The notes under the pieces: model-generated
Told to the model about the DNA's origin: nothing
Seen by the model: the letters and a program-made list of their open reading frames with translations, nothing else
Databases searched by the model: none
Program-made: the position numbers and the translations under genes
In this document: piece after piece, positions 25,637 to 33,636 of the stretch
Numbering within the stretch: the first letter of the stretch is position 1
How the letters are laid out: the number at the start of each line of letters is the position of its first letter
Source: Amycolatopsis sp.
GTDB taxonomy: Bacteria; Actinomycetota; Actinomycetes; Mycobacteriales; Pseudonocardiaceae
Direction of reading: 5' to 3'
Length of the DNA: 64,000 nt
NCBI RefSeq assembly: GCF_025464955.1
Contig: NZ_JAODNM010000140.1
Location: 37,286-101,285, forward strand

Positions 25637-25650
25637 GTTCAGCCGTCACT

Positions 25651-25686
25651 AATGGCGAGTGCCCACGGGCACTCGCCATTTTTTTT
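25651..25686 (+). terminator. rho-independent terminator of rpmB
   Basis: The stem AATGGCGAGTGCCC / GGGCACTCGCCATT, almost without a loop, is followed by a run of eight T. This is the clearest intrinsic terminator in the window. Confidence 0.95.
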
Positions 25687-25805
25687 GCGCCGCGTGTCCG
25701 GTGAGGGCCGAGCCCCGACACCCCCGCCGGGGGGCAAGCCCCCGGACCCCCGCACGTCGTCGCGTCACCCACACGCGTCACCCCTGTAACCCACGTCACC
25801 AAGAA

Positions 25806-26088
25806 CGGCACTTTTGTACTTTTGTGCCCTGCTTGAGCTCTCAACCAGGGCACGGTGTGGGACTCGCCGGTCTGACTGTGGGACTCGCCCACACTGAACG
25901 TGGGACTCGCACAGCACGTCGGCGAGTCCCACACTCCGGCCCGGCGAGTCCCACGTTCAAACCGACGAGTCCCACAGTCACCACCAGCCGACCACACCCA
26001 CTGACCTCAGGAACCTCACCAGCCACACCGACACCACTGAGGCGTCGCGGACCCACATACGACACAAGAGCCACAAAAGTGCCCAGCT
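25806..26088 (-). repeat. TIR element copy A with phased GTGGGACTCG array
   Basis: Three forward half-sites GTGGGACTCG (25857, 25878, 25900) are followed by three inverted half-sites CGAGTCCCAC (25923, 25945, 25966), centres 21-23 bases apart. The right end reads ACATACGACACAAGAG then CCACAAAAGTGCCC, the reverse complement of the left end of copy C, so this copy is inverted relative to B and C. It occupies the gap between rpmB and ung. It has no open frame of coding character. Confidence 0.85.
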
Positions 26089-26098
26089 CTGCCGGGTG

Positions 26099-26776
26099 CT
26101 AGGGGAGCTTCCAGTCGACGGGGGAAGCGCCTTGGGACGCGAGGAGTTCGTTCGCGCGGCTGAAGGGCTTCGAGCCCCAGAATCCGGCGTGCGCCGAAAG
26201 CGGGCTCGGGTGAGCCGACTCGATGCACGGGACGTCGCCCAGCATCGGCTTGAGGTTGCGGGCGTTGCGGCCCCACAGGATCGCCACCATCGGCTCGTCC
26301 CGCGCGACGAGGGCTTTGATCGCCTGCTCGGTGACGTCTTCCCAGCCCTTGCCCTGGTGCGAGTTCGACTTGCCGGGCTGGACCGTCAGTGCCCTGTTCA
26401 GCAGCAGGATCCCCTGCTCGGCCCACGGCGTCAGGTCCCCGTTCGACGGCAGCGGATGGCCGAGATCGTCGGTGTACTCCTTGTAGATGTTGACCAGGCT
26501 CTTCGGGATCGGCCGGACGTCCGGCGCCACCGAAAAGCTCAGCCCGACGGCGTGGCCGGGGGTCGGGTACGGGTCCTGGCCGACAATCAGCACCCGCACG
26601 TCGTGAAACGGCTGCTTGAACGCCCGCAGCACGTGTTCCCCGGCCGGCAGGTAGGTGCGGCCCGCGGCGATCTCCGCCCGGAGGAACTCCCCCATCGCGC
26701 TGACCTGGGCGGCCACGGGTTCGAGGGCCTTCGCCCAGCCGGCTTCCACGATGTCGCTCAAAGGACGTGCTGTCAC
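26099..26776 (-). CDS. ung: uracil-DNA glycosylase
   Basis: A 225-aa family 1 UDG that removes uracil from DNA. The water-activating loop VGQDPYPTPGHAVGLSFS is present near residue 70 (catalytic Asp in GQDPY), followed by GILLLNRALTVQPGKSNSH and the DNA-intercalation loop AHPSPLSAHAGFWGSKPF with its His. I start it at GTG 26776 (TARPLSDIVEAGWA), which gives the normal actinobacterial length; the open frame runs on upstream over the carbonic anhydrase gene but is not coding there. The gamma-carbonic-anhydrase gene lies 17 bases upstream on the same strand, so the two may share a transcript. Confidence 0.96.
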   Translation of the reverse strand: MTARPLSDIVEAGWAKALEPVAAQVSAMGEFLRAEIAAGRTYLPAGEHVLRAFKQPFHDVRVLIVGQDPYPTPGHAVGLSFSVAPDVRPIPKSLVNIYKEYTDDLGHPLPSNGDLTPWAEQGILLLNRALTVQPGKSNSHQGKGWEDVTEQAIKALVARDEPMVAILWGRNARNLKPMLGDVPCIESAHPSPLSAHAGFWGSKPFSRANELLASQGASPVDWKLP

Positions 26777-26793
26777 GGCGGGCGACTCTATCG

Positions 26794-27318
26794 CTACCCG
26801 TCCAGGCGCCTCAGGTCGGTACGGAACACCTTTGCCCGCTCGACGTAGCCGTCGACGACGACCTTGATCAGGTCCGGCCCGAACGAGGTGTTGGGCCGGG
26901 TCTTCGCGGGCACCCCCAGCGCGATGTGCCCCGAGGGCACGTGGAAGCCGTACGACAGCACCGCGCCGGCGCCGACCATGCCGCCGTCCTCGATCACACT
27001 CCCGTTCAGCACCACCGAGCCCGACGCGATGAGGCAGCCTGTCCCGATCACGGCTCCTTCGACGTGCACCGAGTGGCCGATCGCCGACGAAGCGCCGAGG
27101 ATGGTCGGATTGCGATGCGTGCAATGGAGCACGCAGCCGTCCTGCACGTTCGAGGATTCGCCGATCTCGATGTAACCGTGGTCACCCCGCAGCACGGTCT
27201 GCGGCCACACCGACGCGTGCGCCGCGATGCGAACGTCGCCGATCACGGTCGCGTCCGGGTGGACGTAGGCGTCGGGGTGGATGCTCGGTTCGAGTTCCCC
27301 GAGCGCGTAGATCGGCAT
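26794..27318 (-). CDS. gamma carbonic anhydrase family protein
   Basis: A 174-aa left-handed beta-helix protein made of hexapeptide repeats ([LIV]GxxxX). The zinc-ligand region is recognisable: SVWPQTVLRGDHGYIEIGES, DGCVLHCTHRN and IGHSVHVEGAVIG, with three His spaced as in Cam/YrdA proteins, and the Arg-Asp pair RGD. YrdA-type proteins assemble as trimers with metal at subunit interfaces; many have little measured carbonic anhydrase activity. It lies just upstream of ung on the same strand. ATG start. Confidence 0.92.
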   Translation of the reverse strand: MPIYALGELEPSIHPDAYVHPDATVIGDVRIAAHASVWPQTVLRGDHGYIEIGESSNVQDGCVLHCTHRNPTILGASSAIGHSVHVEGAVIGTGCLIASGSVVLNGSVIEDGGMVGAGAVLSYGFHVPSGHIALGVPAKTRPNTSFGPDLIKVVVDGYVERAKVFRTDLRRLDG

Positions 27319-27407
27319 GCCGCCTCCTGATACCGCGAGTTCACGTCTCCTGCGATTGGATCACGGGCATCACCTTCCCCACGCAACGCCTCACCGCCGC
27401 CACGGTC

Positions 27408-28565
27408 GTGCTGATCGCGCTCGCCGTGCTGCTGTCCTGGCCCGCGCCCGCCGTCGAGGAAGCCAACGCGCTGGCGAAGACCCCGCCGATGGGCTGGAAC
27501 AGCTGGAACCAGGTCGGCTGTTTCGGCCTGAACGAGCAGGTCGTCCGCGCCGCCGCCGACGCGTTGGCGAGCACCTGGATGCGGGACGCCGGCTACCGGT
27601 ACGTCGTCATCGACGACTGCTGGCAGGCCCCGGCCCGTGCCGCCGACGGCTCGCTCCGGGCCGACCCGACGCGCTTCCCCAGCGGAATCGCCGCACTAGC
27701 CGACTATGTCCACTCACGTGGCCTCGAGTTCGGCATCTACGCCGTGCCCGGCAGCGCGACGTGCGCGATGGCGAACAACGCCTACCCAGCACACGGAATC
27801 GGCTCGCTCGGGCACGAACGCCAGGACGCCGAGACGTTCGCGAGCTGGGGCGTCGACTACCTCAAGTACGACTGGTGCAACGCCGACACCAACGACGGGC
27901 TAGACCGCGTCGCGGCGTACACGAAGATGCACGACGCACTGGCGAGGCTGCCGCGGCCGATCGTCTACTCGATCTCGGAGTACGGCGTCGGCGAGCCGTG
28001 GACTTGGGGACACGCGGTCGCCAACAGCTGGCGGACGACAGCGGACCTGAGCCCGACCTGGGCGTCGGTGACCTCGGTGATCGACGAGCAGGCGTCGGTC
28101 GCGCAGTCCACCGGCACACCCGGCGGCTGGAACGACCCCGACATGCTGCAGGTCGGCAACGGCACGCTCACCGACAGCGAGAACCGCGCGCACTTCAGCA
28201 TGTGGGCGATCTTCAACGCGCCGCTGTTCGCCGGGACGGATCCCGCCCAGTTCGGCGCCACCGACCGGGCGACGCTCACCAACCGCGAGGTGATCGCCAT
28301 CGATCAGGACTTCGCCGGGACACAGGGACAACGGCTCGCGGTCTCGGCGAGCACACAGGTGTGGGGGAAACCGTTGTCGGGCAGCCGTTACGTCGTCGTG
28401 CTGCTGAACACCGGCAACTCGGCAGCGCGGGTTTCCGCGGCGATCCCGGGCCAGTGGACCGTGCGCGACCTGTGGCTGCACACCGATACCGGCACCGCGA
28501 CCGACACTGTCTCGGCCACCGTCGCGCCACACTCGGCGACGATGCTCCAGCTCAGCCCCTCGTGA
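27408..28565 (+). CDS. secreted GH27 alpha-galactosidase
   Basis: A 385-aa glycoside hydrolase family 27 enzyme, expected to release terminal alpha-linked galactose. The N-terminal hydrophobic stretch (VLIALAVLLSWPAPAVEEAN) is a signal peptide; the barrel begins AKTPPMGWNSWNQVGCFG. The nucleophile is Asp155 in YLKYDWCN; by alignment to known GH27 enzymes the acid/base is Asp213 in TTADLSPTW. WNDPDMLQVGNG is also present, and a C-terminal beta domain follows. GTG 27408 is the only ordinary start, but the frame reads plausibly further upstream as ITFPTQRLTAATVV without a normal start codon. The stop TGA lies in the hairpin repeat that follows. Confidence 0.9.
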   Translation: MLIALAVLLSWPAPAVEEANALAKTPPMGWNSWNQVGCFGLNEQVVRAAADALASTWMRDAGYRYVVIDDCWQAPARAADGSLRADPTRFPSGIAALADYVHSRGLEFGIYAVPGSATCAMANNAYPAHGIGSLGHERQDAETFASWGVDYLKYDWCNADTNDGLDRVAAYTKMHDALARLPRPIVYSISEYGVGEPWTWGHAVANSWRTTADLSPTWASVTSVIDEQASVAQSTGTPGGWNDPDMLQVGNGTLTDSENRAHFSMWAIFNAPLFAGTDPAQFGATDRATLTNREVIAIDQDFAGTQGQRLAVSASTQVWGKPLSGSRYVVVLLNTGNSAARVSAAIPGQWTVRDLWLHTDTGTATDTVSATVAPHSATMLQLSPS

Positions 28566-28604
28566 GCACTTAGGCCGGTTCTACCCGGCCGGAACGCTCA
28601 CGAG
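28560..28604. repeat. short-form CTCGTGAG hairpin that ends both flanking genes
   Basis: The imperfect hairpin TCGTGAGC...CCGGCCGGAACGCTCACGAG lies between two convergent genes. Both stop codons are inside it: the alpha-galactosidase ends CCC-TCG-TGA on the plus strand and the acetyltransferase ends GAC-TCG-TGA on the minus strand. Confidence 0.8.
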
Positions 28605-29077
28605 TCCGTGAGCGCCTTGCCGAAGCAGATGCTTCGCGAGTCTTCCTTGTAGTGGCCGAACTTCCGGATCGGCGTGTAGCCGGACGACTCGTACAACGCG
28701 ATGGCTTCGGGCTGCGCGGTGCCGGTTTCGAGAATGCTCCGGGTACGGCCGCGTTCGGCGGCGGTGCGTTCGAGTTCGGCAAGCACCGCGCGGGCGAAAC
28801 CGCGGCCTCGCACCGACGCCGAGACGTACATCCGCTTCAGCTCGGCGTCGCCCGGCCGGAAGTACGGCGAGGGGCCGTCGTGCGCCCGCCACGCTCCACA
28901 AGCGACTGGCACGTTGTCCAGGTAGCCGATCAGGAACAGGCCCTGCGGCAGAGTGAACTCGGCGACGTCGACCGGCGTCTCGTCGATGTCGCCGTAGCGG
29001 ACGATGTACTCCTGCTGAACCTCGGCGATCAGCTTCAGCGCGTCGGGATCGTCGTAGGTGGCGACACGGATATCCAT
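28598..29077 (-). CDS. GNAT family N-acetyltransferase
   Basis: A 159-aa acetyl-CoA-dependent acetyltransferase. The A motif for acetyl-CoA pyrophosphate binding is visible at about residues 88-100, LKRMYVSASVRGRGFARAVL (R/Q-x-x-G-x-G/A type), followed by LETGTAQPEAIALYESSGYTP, the usual C-terminal strand and helix. The substrate cannot be read from sequence. It lies 9 bases from the stop side of its neighbour thiL on the same strand, suggesting co-transcription. ATG start; its stop lies within the hairpin repeat shared with the alpha-galactosidase gene. Confidence 0.88.
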   Translation of the reverse strand: MDIRVATYDDPDALKLIAEVQQEYIVRYGDIDETPVDVAEFTLPQGLFLIGYLDNVPVACGAWRAHDGPSPYFRPGDAELKRMYVSASVRGRGFARAVLAELERTAAERGRTRSILETGTAQPEAIALYESSGYTPIRKFGHYKEDSRSICFGKALTDS

Positions 29078-29086
29078 TTTGACAAA

Positions 29087-30043
29087 CTATCGCCAGTGTT
29101 CCCAGCCTGTCTCGTGTTCGTAGGTCTTGCCGTCGACGGTCACCCCGGACTCCGGCATGGTCACCGCGCCGATCCGGGTCCATTCCCCTGGCAGGTCGAC
29201 GAATGGCGGGAAGGTCGCGGCCAGTGCGTGATCCTCGCCACCGGTGAGCATCCAGCGCAGCGGGTCGGCCCCGAGCGCGGACCCGACCTCGGCGAGCCTG
29301 GTCGGTACGACGAGCCGCTGGGTTTCGAGGTCGATGCCGACCTCGGACGCCTCGGCGATGTGGCCGAGGTCGGCAAGCAGGCCGTCCGAGATGTCGATCA
29401 TCGACGTCGCACCGGCATCGGCGGCTTCCCGTCCCGCTTCGTACGGCGGTTCGGGGTGGCGCTGCGCGTTGACGACGCCGACCGGCGACCGGAAGCCGCG
29501 ACCCAGCACGGCGAGACCGGCCGCGGCCCAGCCGAGCCTGCCGCACACGGCGACGACGTCACCGGGCCGCGCGCCCGAGCGCGTCACGGGTGCCCGGCCG
29601 CCGAGGTCACCCAATGCGGTGACGCTGATGACGAGCTTGTCCGCCCGGACCATGTCCCCGCCGACGATGCCGACGCCGGCGCGGTCCGCCTCCAGCCACA
29701 TGCCGTCGGTGAGCTCGGTGATCACCTTGACCGGGGTGTCCGACGGGCAGGCCAGCCCGATCAGCACCGAGGTCGGGGTGGCCCCCATCGCGGCGATGTC
29801 GGCCAGGTTGACCGCGATCGCCTTGCGCCCGACCTGCTCGGCGCTCGACCAGTCGAGGCGGAAGTGCACGCCTTCGACCAGCACGTCCGTGCTCGCCACC
29901 ACGCGTCCGTCCGGTGCCGCGACCACGGCCGCGTCGTCACCGGGGCCGAGCAGGGTGGCCGGCGGCTGCTTGCGGCCCTGGGTCACGGCGTGAATCAGTC
30001 CGAACTCGCCCGCGTCGCGGACGGTCGTCTCCTGTGGTGACAC
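29087..30043 (-). CDS. thiL: thiamine-monophosphate kinase
   Basis: A 318-aa kinase that converts thiamine monophosphate to the active cofactor thiamine diphosphate with ATP. Family motifs are in order: EFGLIHAV, LLGPGDDAAVV (Mg/ATP Asp pair), TDVLVEGVHFRLDW, NLADIAAMGATP, GIVGGDMVRADKL and MIDISDGLLADLGHIAE near residue 215. Length matches the family. It is upstream of the acetyltransferase gene and divergent from a small Lrp-type gene. Confidence 0.95.
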   Translation of the reverse strand: MSPQETTVRDAGEFGLIHAVTQGRKQPPATLLGPGDDAAVVAAPDGRVVASTDVLVEGVHFRLDWSSAEQVGRKAIAVNLADIAAMGATPTSVLIGLACPSDTPVKVITELTDGMWLEADRAGVGIVGGDMVRADKLVISVTALGDLGGRAPVTRSGARPGDVVAVCGRLGWAAAGLAVLGRGFRSPVGVVNAQRHPEPPYEAGREAADAGATSMIDISDGLLADLGHIAEASEVGIDLETQRLVVPTRLAEVGSALGADPLRWMLTGGEDHALAATFPPFVDLPGEWTRIGAVTMPESGVTVDGKTYEHETGWEHWR

Positions 30044-30166
30044 CTGTCACCTCCGTTCCGTCTGACTGCGTGAATGTTGGTCACCGATAGTCGGATGCCC
30101 TAGGGTTTTCCCAAGCTCCGCTATGTTCCTACCTTGAGCTTGCCGATCCAGACGAAGGGGCGCGCC

Positions 30167-30400
30167 GTGGTCCACGCATACATCCTCATCCAGACCGAGG
30201 TCGGAAAGGCGGCCGCGGTCGCCGAGGAGATCTCCGGCATCCAGGGTGTCACGAGTTCAGAGGATGTCACCGGGCCGTACGACGTCATCGTCCACGCCTC
30301 CGCCGACAGCGTCGACCAACTGGGGCAGCTCGTCGTGGCGAGGGTGCAGAACGTGGACGGCATCACGCGGACGCTGACCTGCCCGGTCGTCCATCTTTGA
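30167..30400 (+). CDS. small Lrp/AsnC ligand-binding (RAM) domain protein
   Basis: A 77-aa stand-alone RAM domain without a helix-turn-helix. I start it at GTG 30167 (VHAYILIQTEVGKAAAVAEE) because AAGGGG stands 6 bases before; an earlier start would add 11 unlikely residues. The alpha/beta ferredoxin-like pattern ends VDGITRTLTCPVVHL, with SEDVTGPYDVIVHASAD in the middle. Stand-alone RAM proteins form decameric rings and bind amino acids. It sits in the common actinobacterial order thiL-(Lrp-like)-DUF3515-ddl, 19 bases before the next gene, probably in one transcript with it. Confidence 0.88.
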   Translation: MVHAYILIQTEVGKAAAVAEEISGIQGVTSSEDVTGPYDVIVHASADSVDQLGQLVVARVQNVDGITRTLTCPVVHL

Positions 30401-30419
30401 CCCATGCTGTAGTTAGTCC

Positions 30420-30965
30420 GTGGCTGAAACGGATACCGAAACCGGCGCACCTCCGCGGCTCCTGATCATCGTCGCCGCGGTGCTGGTCGTGGGGCTGGCA
30501 GTGGGTGTCGCCATTTTCGGCATCAAAGCGAGTTCGATCGGCAACACCGCGCCGGACGGCCAGTTGGCGCTGGTCCCGGTGCCCGCGCCGCATTCCGGCG
30601 AGGCGCCCTGCCGCACCCTGATCGACGCGGTGCCGTCGTCGTTGACGTCGAACGGCGCGCAGCTGACGGTCCGTGATCTAGCGACACCCGCGCCGCCGTC
30701 GACCGTGGCCTGGGGCGAGGGCGACCCGATCGTCCTGCGCTGCGGCCTGGACAAGCCGCCGGAGCTCACCCCGAGTGCGCAGCTCCGGCTGGTCAACGGC
30801 GTCCAGTGGCTGCAGGTGACCGGCGAGGGCGCGGCGACCTGGTACATCGTCGACCGCGACGTCTACACGGCGCTGACCGTGCCCGACAACGCCGGAACGG
30901 GCCCGCTACAGGAGATCTCCGACGTCGTCGCGGCGAAGCTCCCCGCCCGCCCCCTGCACTTCTAA
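30420..30965 (+). CDS. DUF3515 family membrane-anchored protein
   Basis: A 181-aa protein with a short acidic cytoplasmic tail, one transmembrane helix (LLIIVAAVLVVGLAVGVAIF) and an extracytoplasmic domain containing two Cys (GEAPCRTLIDAVPS and VLRCGLDKPPEL) that may be disulphide-linked. DUF3515 proteins are actinobacterial and are typically next to ddl, as here. Function is unknown. The GTG start follows the preceding stop by 19 bases. The stop is immediately followed by a palindrome pair that probably terminates both this gene and the convergent ddl. Confidence 0.88.
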   Translation: MAETDTETGAPPRLLIIVAAVLVVGLAVGVAIFGIKASSIGNTAPDGQLALVPVPAPHSGEAPCRTLIDAVPSSLTSNGAQLTVRDLATPAPPSTVAWGEGDPIVLRCGLDKPPELTPSAQLRLVNGVQWLQVTGEGAATWYIVDRDVYTALTVPDNAGTGPLQEISDVVAAKLPARPLHF

Positions 30966-31030
30966 CGCAACTCGCCGTCGAGTTGCGGTCTCTTGGAAAC
31001 TAAGACACCGCAACTCGACGGCGAGTTGCG
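30966..31030. repeat. paired 22-bp palindromes between convergent genes
   Basis: Two palindromes (arms CGCAACTCG/CGAGTTGCG) at 30966-30987 and 31009-31030, again 43 bases apart, with a 21-base spacer GTCTCTTGGAAACTAAGACAC that is itself a weak inverted repeat (GTCT...AGAC). It fills the whole gap between the DUF3515 and ddl stop codons. Confidence 0.9.
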
Positions 31031-31034
31031 ATGG

Positions 31035-32132
31035 TCAGCGGAGGCCGATGCCTCGGGCGATGGCGGTGTCGATGAGGGTGGTAAGCAGGGTCGGGTAGTC
31101 GACGCCGGTCACTTCCCACATTTTCGGGTACGCGGACTTCGTGGTGAAGCCGGGCATCGTGTTGACCTCGTTGATGATCAGCTCGCCGTCGGCGCGCACG
31201 AAGAAGTCCACGCGCGCGAGGCCCTGGCAGTCCAGCGCCCGGAACGCGGCCATCGCGGTGGCGCGCAGCCGCTCGGTGACTTCGTCGTCCAGCTTCGCCG
31301 GGATGTCGAGATCGGCGTCTTCACCGAGGTACTTGGTCTCGAAGTCGTACCAGGCATCGGCCTTGTCGCTGAGCACGCGGATTTCGGCCGGCAGCGATGC
31401 TTCGAGGTGTCCGTCGGGGAACTCCAGGACCCCGCACTCGACCTCGCGGCCGACGGCGGCAGCCTCGACGAGCACCTTCGGGTCGGTCTCACGCGCCAAC
31501 GCGATCGCGGCGTCCAACTGGTCCCACGAGGTGACCTTGCTGATCCCGATCGACGACCCGGCGCGGCACGGCTTGACGAACACCGGCAGGCCCAGCCGCA
31601 CGCGGTCGGCCTCGTCCACAGTGGACTGACCGCGCGGGAGGCTGACGTACTTCCCGACCTCGAGCCCGTCGGCGGCGAGCAGCTTCTTCGCGAATTCCTT
31701 GTCCATCGCGGCCGCGCTGGCGAAAACGCCGGGGCCGACGTACGGGATGCCGGCGAGTTCGAGCAGTCCCTGGATCGTCCCGTCCTCCCCGAACGCGCCG
31801 TGCAGCACCGGGAACACGACGTCGACGGCAGAAAGCACCTCGACCTCTTCGCCCTGGTTCAGCGTCACCAGTCCGCTCGACGTCGGGTCGGCTGCCAGCA
31901 CCAGCGCCTGCCCGCCTTCGACGGACGGCAGCTCGCGACCATCGATGGCGAGCGTCGCCGGGTCACCGGTACCGAGGACCCAGCCACCCTCCCGGGTGAT
32001 CCCGACCGGGACCACCTCGAAGCGGTCCGCATCCAGGTTTGCCATGACGCTACCTGCGGAAACACACGAAATCGTATGCTCGGAACTACGACCACCGAAC
32101 ACCACGGCAACCCGCGTCTTGGGAGAGCTCAT
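31035..32132 (-). CDS. ddl: D-alanine--D-alanine ligase
   Basis: A 365-aa ATP-grasp ligase that makes the D-Ala-D-Ala end of peptidoglycan precursors. Motifs: VAVVFGGRSSEHTISCVSAG at the N-terminus, HGAFGEDGTIQGLLELAGIPYVG, VKPCRAGSSIGISKV (ATP-binding loop) and EVNTMPGFTTKSAYPKMWEV (Mg ligands and ligand loop) near the C-terminus. Length and motifs are those of the standard enzyme, with the Tyr expected for D-Ala specificity region (IPYVG), not the D-Ala-D-Lac type. It is translated from ATG 32132, 6 bases after the stop of the MocR-type gene on the same strand. Confidence 0.96.
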   Translation of the reverse strand: MSSPKTRVAVVFGGRSSEHTISCVSAGSVMANLDADRFEVVPVGITREGGWVLGTGDPATLAIDGRELPSVEGGQALVLAADPTSSGLVTLNQGEEVEVLSAVDVVFPVLHGAFGEDGTIQGLLELAGIPYVGPGVFASAAAMDKEFAKKLLAADGLEVGKYVSLPRGQSTVDEADRVRLGLPVFVKPCRAGSSIGISKVTSWDQLDAAIALARETDPKVLVEAAAVGREVECGVLEFPDGHLEASLPAEIRVLSDKADAWYDFETKYLGEDADLDIPAKLDDEVTERLRATAMAAFRALDCQGLARVDFFVRADGELIINEVNTMPGFTTKSAYPKMWEVTGVDYPTLLTTLIDTAIARGIGLR

Positions 32133-32138
32133 AGCCGG

Positions 32139-33539
32139 TCACCCTACCGGGCTCTTGTGTTCCGGCTCCCGGCGCAGTAAGTCGACAAGTATGTCCAGCG
32201 CGCCGTCCAGCGCTTCGCGGGAGCAGCCCGCGTACCCGATCGCCGCGCCATACGCCGTCGGCGTCCCGGCGAAATGCCGGGCGAGGCCGTCGAGCCGGAT
32301 GCCGCGCTTTTCGGCGGCGGCCAGCCGGGCGAGCTCGGTCTCGGCGGAGTCGAACGGGACCACAAGATGCGCGCCGGCGTCGTCACCGAGCAGCGGTACC
32401 CCAGCCGCGGTCAACGCCGTCGACAGCATCGACCGGCGCTGGAACAGCTCACGCCGCAGTTTCCGCAGGTGGCGGCCGAGGTCACCCGCGCGAGCCAACT
32501 CGATCGTAACGCGCTGGCCGGCGGGCGAAGGCCGGGTGCCCGACCGATCGCGGTACTCCAGCACGGCCGCGGTGACGCTCGGCGGCGCGACCATCCAGCC
32601 GACGCCGAGCGCCGGAGTGAGGATCTTGCTGGTGGTGCCGAGGTGGACGACGACGTCCGGCGCGAGCGCGGCCAGCAGTGGCAGCGGCGCGACGTCGAAC
32701 CGCAGCTCGCCGTCGTAGTCGTCCTCGATCAGGAGCATGCCCTCGGCGCGGGCCCGGCCGACGAGGTCGACGCGTCGGGACGCGCTCATGCGGCTGCCCA
32801 TCGGGTACTGGTGCGCGGGCGAGCAGTAGACCGCGCGGACGCCGGCCGGGACGAGGTCCGGCCGCAAACCCTCGCCGTCGACGGGCACGCCGACGACCTG
32901 CAGCCCAGCGCGCCTGAACGACTGGACGGCCCGCTGGTACCCGGGCTCCTCGACGGCGACGACTTCGCCGGGGGCCAGCACCGCGACCGCCAGTTCGACC
33001 ACCGCGGCCGTGGTCCCGCCGGTCGCCAGCACCGAGTCCGTGCCCACGGCAAGACCACGATGCCGGAGGAGGTGCTCCGCGATCGCCGCGCGGTAGTCCG
33101 GCAGGCCCGCCCGGTTCTCGCGCGTCGTCGGCGCGGAGTCGGCCGCCGCCCGCCACGCCCGCCGCCAAGCGGACTTGTCGAGCCCTTCTGCCCACGGGAC
33201 GCCGGGGGTGAGCTCCAAGAGGATCTCCTGCTCACGGACCTCGCCGGGGATCGTGTCGTCGGTCGGCCGGTCCGCGGGCGGCGACGTCGTCACGTACGTG
33301 CCGGAGCCGTGGCGACCGGCGATCCAGCCCTCAGCGTGCAGCTGCTCGTACGCGGCCGACGTCACCGTGCGACTGACGCCGAGCCGACCGGCGAGCGCCC
33401 TCGTCGACGGCAGTCGATCGCCGCCGCGGAGGTGTCCGGTCGCGGCCGCGTCACGCAGGGCGTCGGCGAGCTGGACGGCAAGCGGGATCTCGGACCCGCG
33501 CCGAAGGCTGATCGGCAACGCGGTATCGGGATGGGACAC
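32139..33539 (-). CDS. MocR/PdxR-type GntR regulator with aminotransferase domain
   Basis: A 466-aa regulator: N-terminal GntR winged helix (IPLAVQLADALRDAAATGHL, GRLGVSRTVTSAAYEQLHAEGW, RHGSGTYV) joined to a fold type I aminotransferase domain with LIEDDYDGELRFD and the PLP-lysine region HLGTTSKILTPALGVGWM. PdxR proteins control vitamin B6 genes; others control taurine, GABA or unrelated genes. The start is GTG 33539, since GAGGAG stands 6 bases before it. It is divergent from a pyridoxamine-phosphate-oxidase-fold gene, an obvious target, and directly upstream of ddl on the same strand. Confidence 0.92.
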   Translation of the reverse strand: MSHPDTALPISLRRGSEIPLAVQLADALRDAAATGHLRGGDRLPSTRALAGRLGVSRTVTSAAYEQLHAEGWIAGRHGSGTYVTTSPPADRPTDDTIPGEVREQEILLELTPGVPWAEGLDKSAWRRAWRAAADSAPTTRENRAGLPDYRAAIAEHLLRHRGLAVGTDSVLATGGTTAAVVELAVAVLAPGEVVAVEEPGYQRAVQSFRRAGLQVVGVPVDGEGLRPDLVPAGVRAVYCSPAHQYPMGSRMSASRRVDLVGRARAEGMLLIEDDYDGELRFDVAPLPLLAALAPDVVVHLGTTSKILTPALGVGWMVAPPSVTAAVLEYRDRSGTRPSPAGQRVTIELARAGDLGRHLRKLRRELFQRRSMLSTALTAAGVPLLGDDAGAHLVVPFDSAETELARLAAAEKRGIRLDGLARHFAGTPTAYGAAIGYAGCSREALDGALDILVDLLRREPEHKSPVG

Positions 33540-33567
33540 GGCGAGCTCCTCGGGTAGCACCACCAAT

Positions 33568-33616
33568 AAGTGGCCTTTCGAATCATATGATAAATGGCTA
33601 TTCAAAACAGCCACTG
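33568..33616. promoter_or_regulatory. probable operator of the MocR-type regulator
   Basis: In the 97-base divergent gap, AGTGGC (33569) and GCCACT (33610) form an inverted pair around repeated TGGC(C/T) motifs, with the perfect palindrome ATCATATGAT at 33582-33591 in the centre. AT-rich, symmetric and placed between regulator and target, it fits a GntR-type operator. Confidence 0.55.
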
Positions 33617-33636
33617 CGCCAAGCGACACTGAATCC

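Noticed and set aside
25857..25975. CRISPR array interpretation of the GTGGGACTCG repeats
   Set aside because: Units are 10 bp with about 11-bp spacers, half are inverted, there are at most six per locus, and no cas genes are near. CRISPR repeats and spacers are much longer and all in one direction.
25659..26102. A 147-aa plus-strand protein between rpmB and ung
   Set aside because: The frame is produced by repeat copy A; its sequence is repeated Thr/Ser/Pro/Arg stretches from the half-site array.
31035..32132. D-Ala-D-Lac ligase (VanA type) linked to glycopeptide resistance
   Set aside because: Glycopeptide producers occur in this order, but no vanH or vanX gene is adjacent and the motifs fit housekeeping Ddl beside DUF3515 and thiL.
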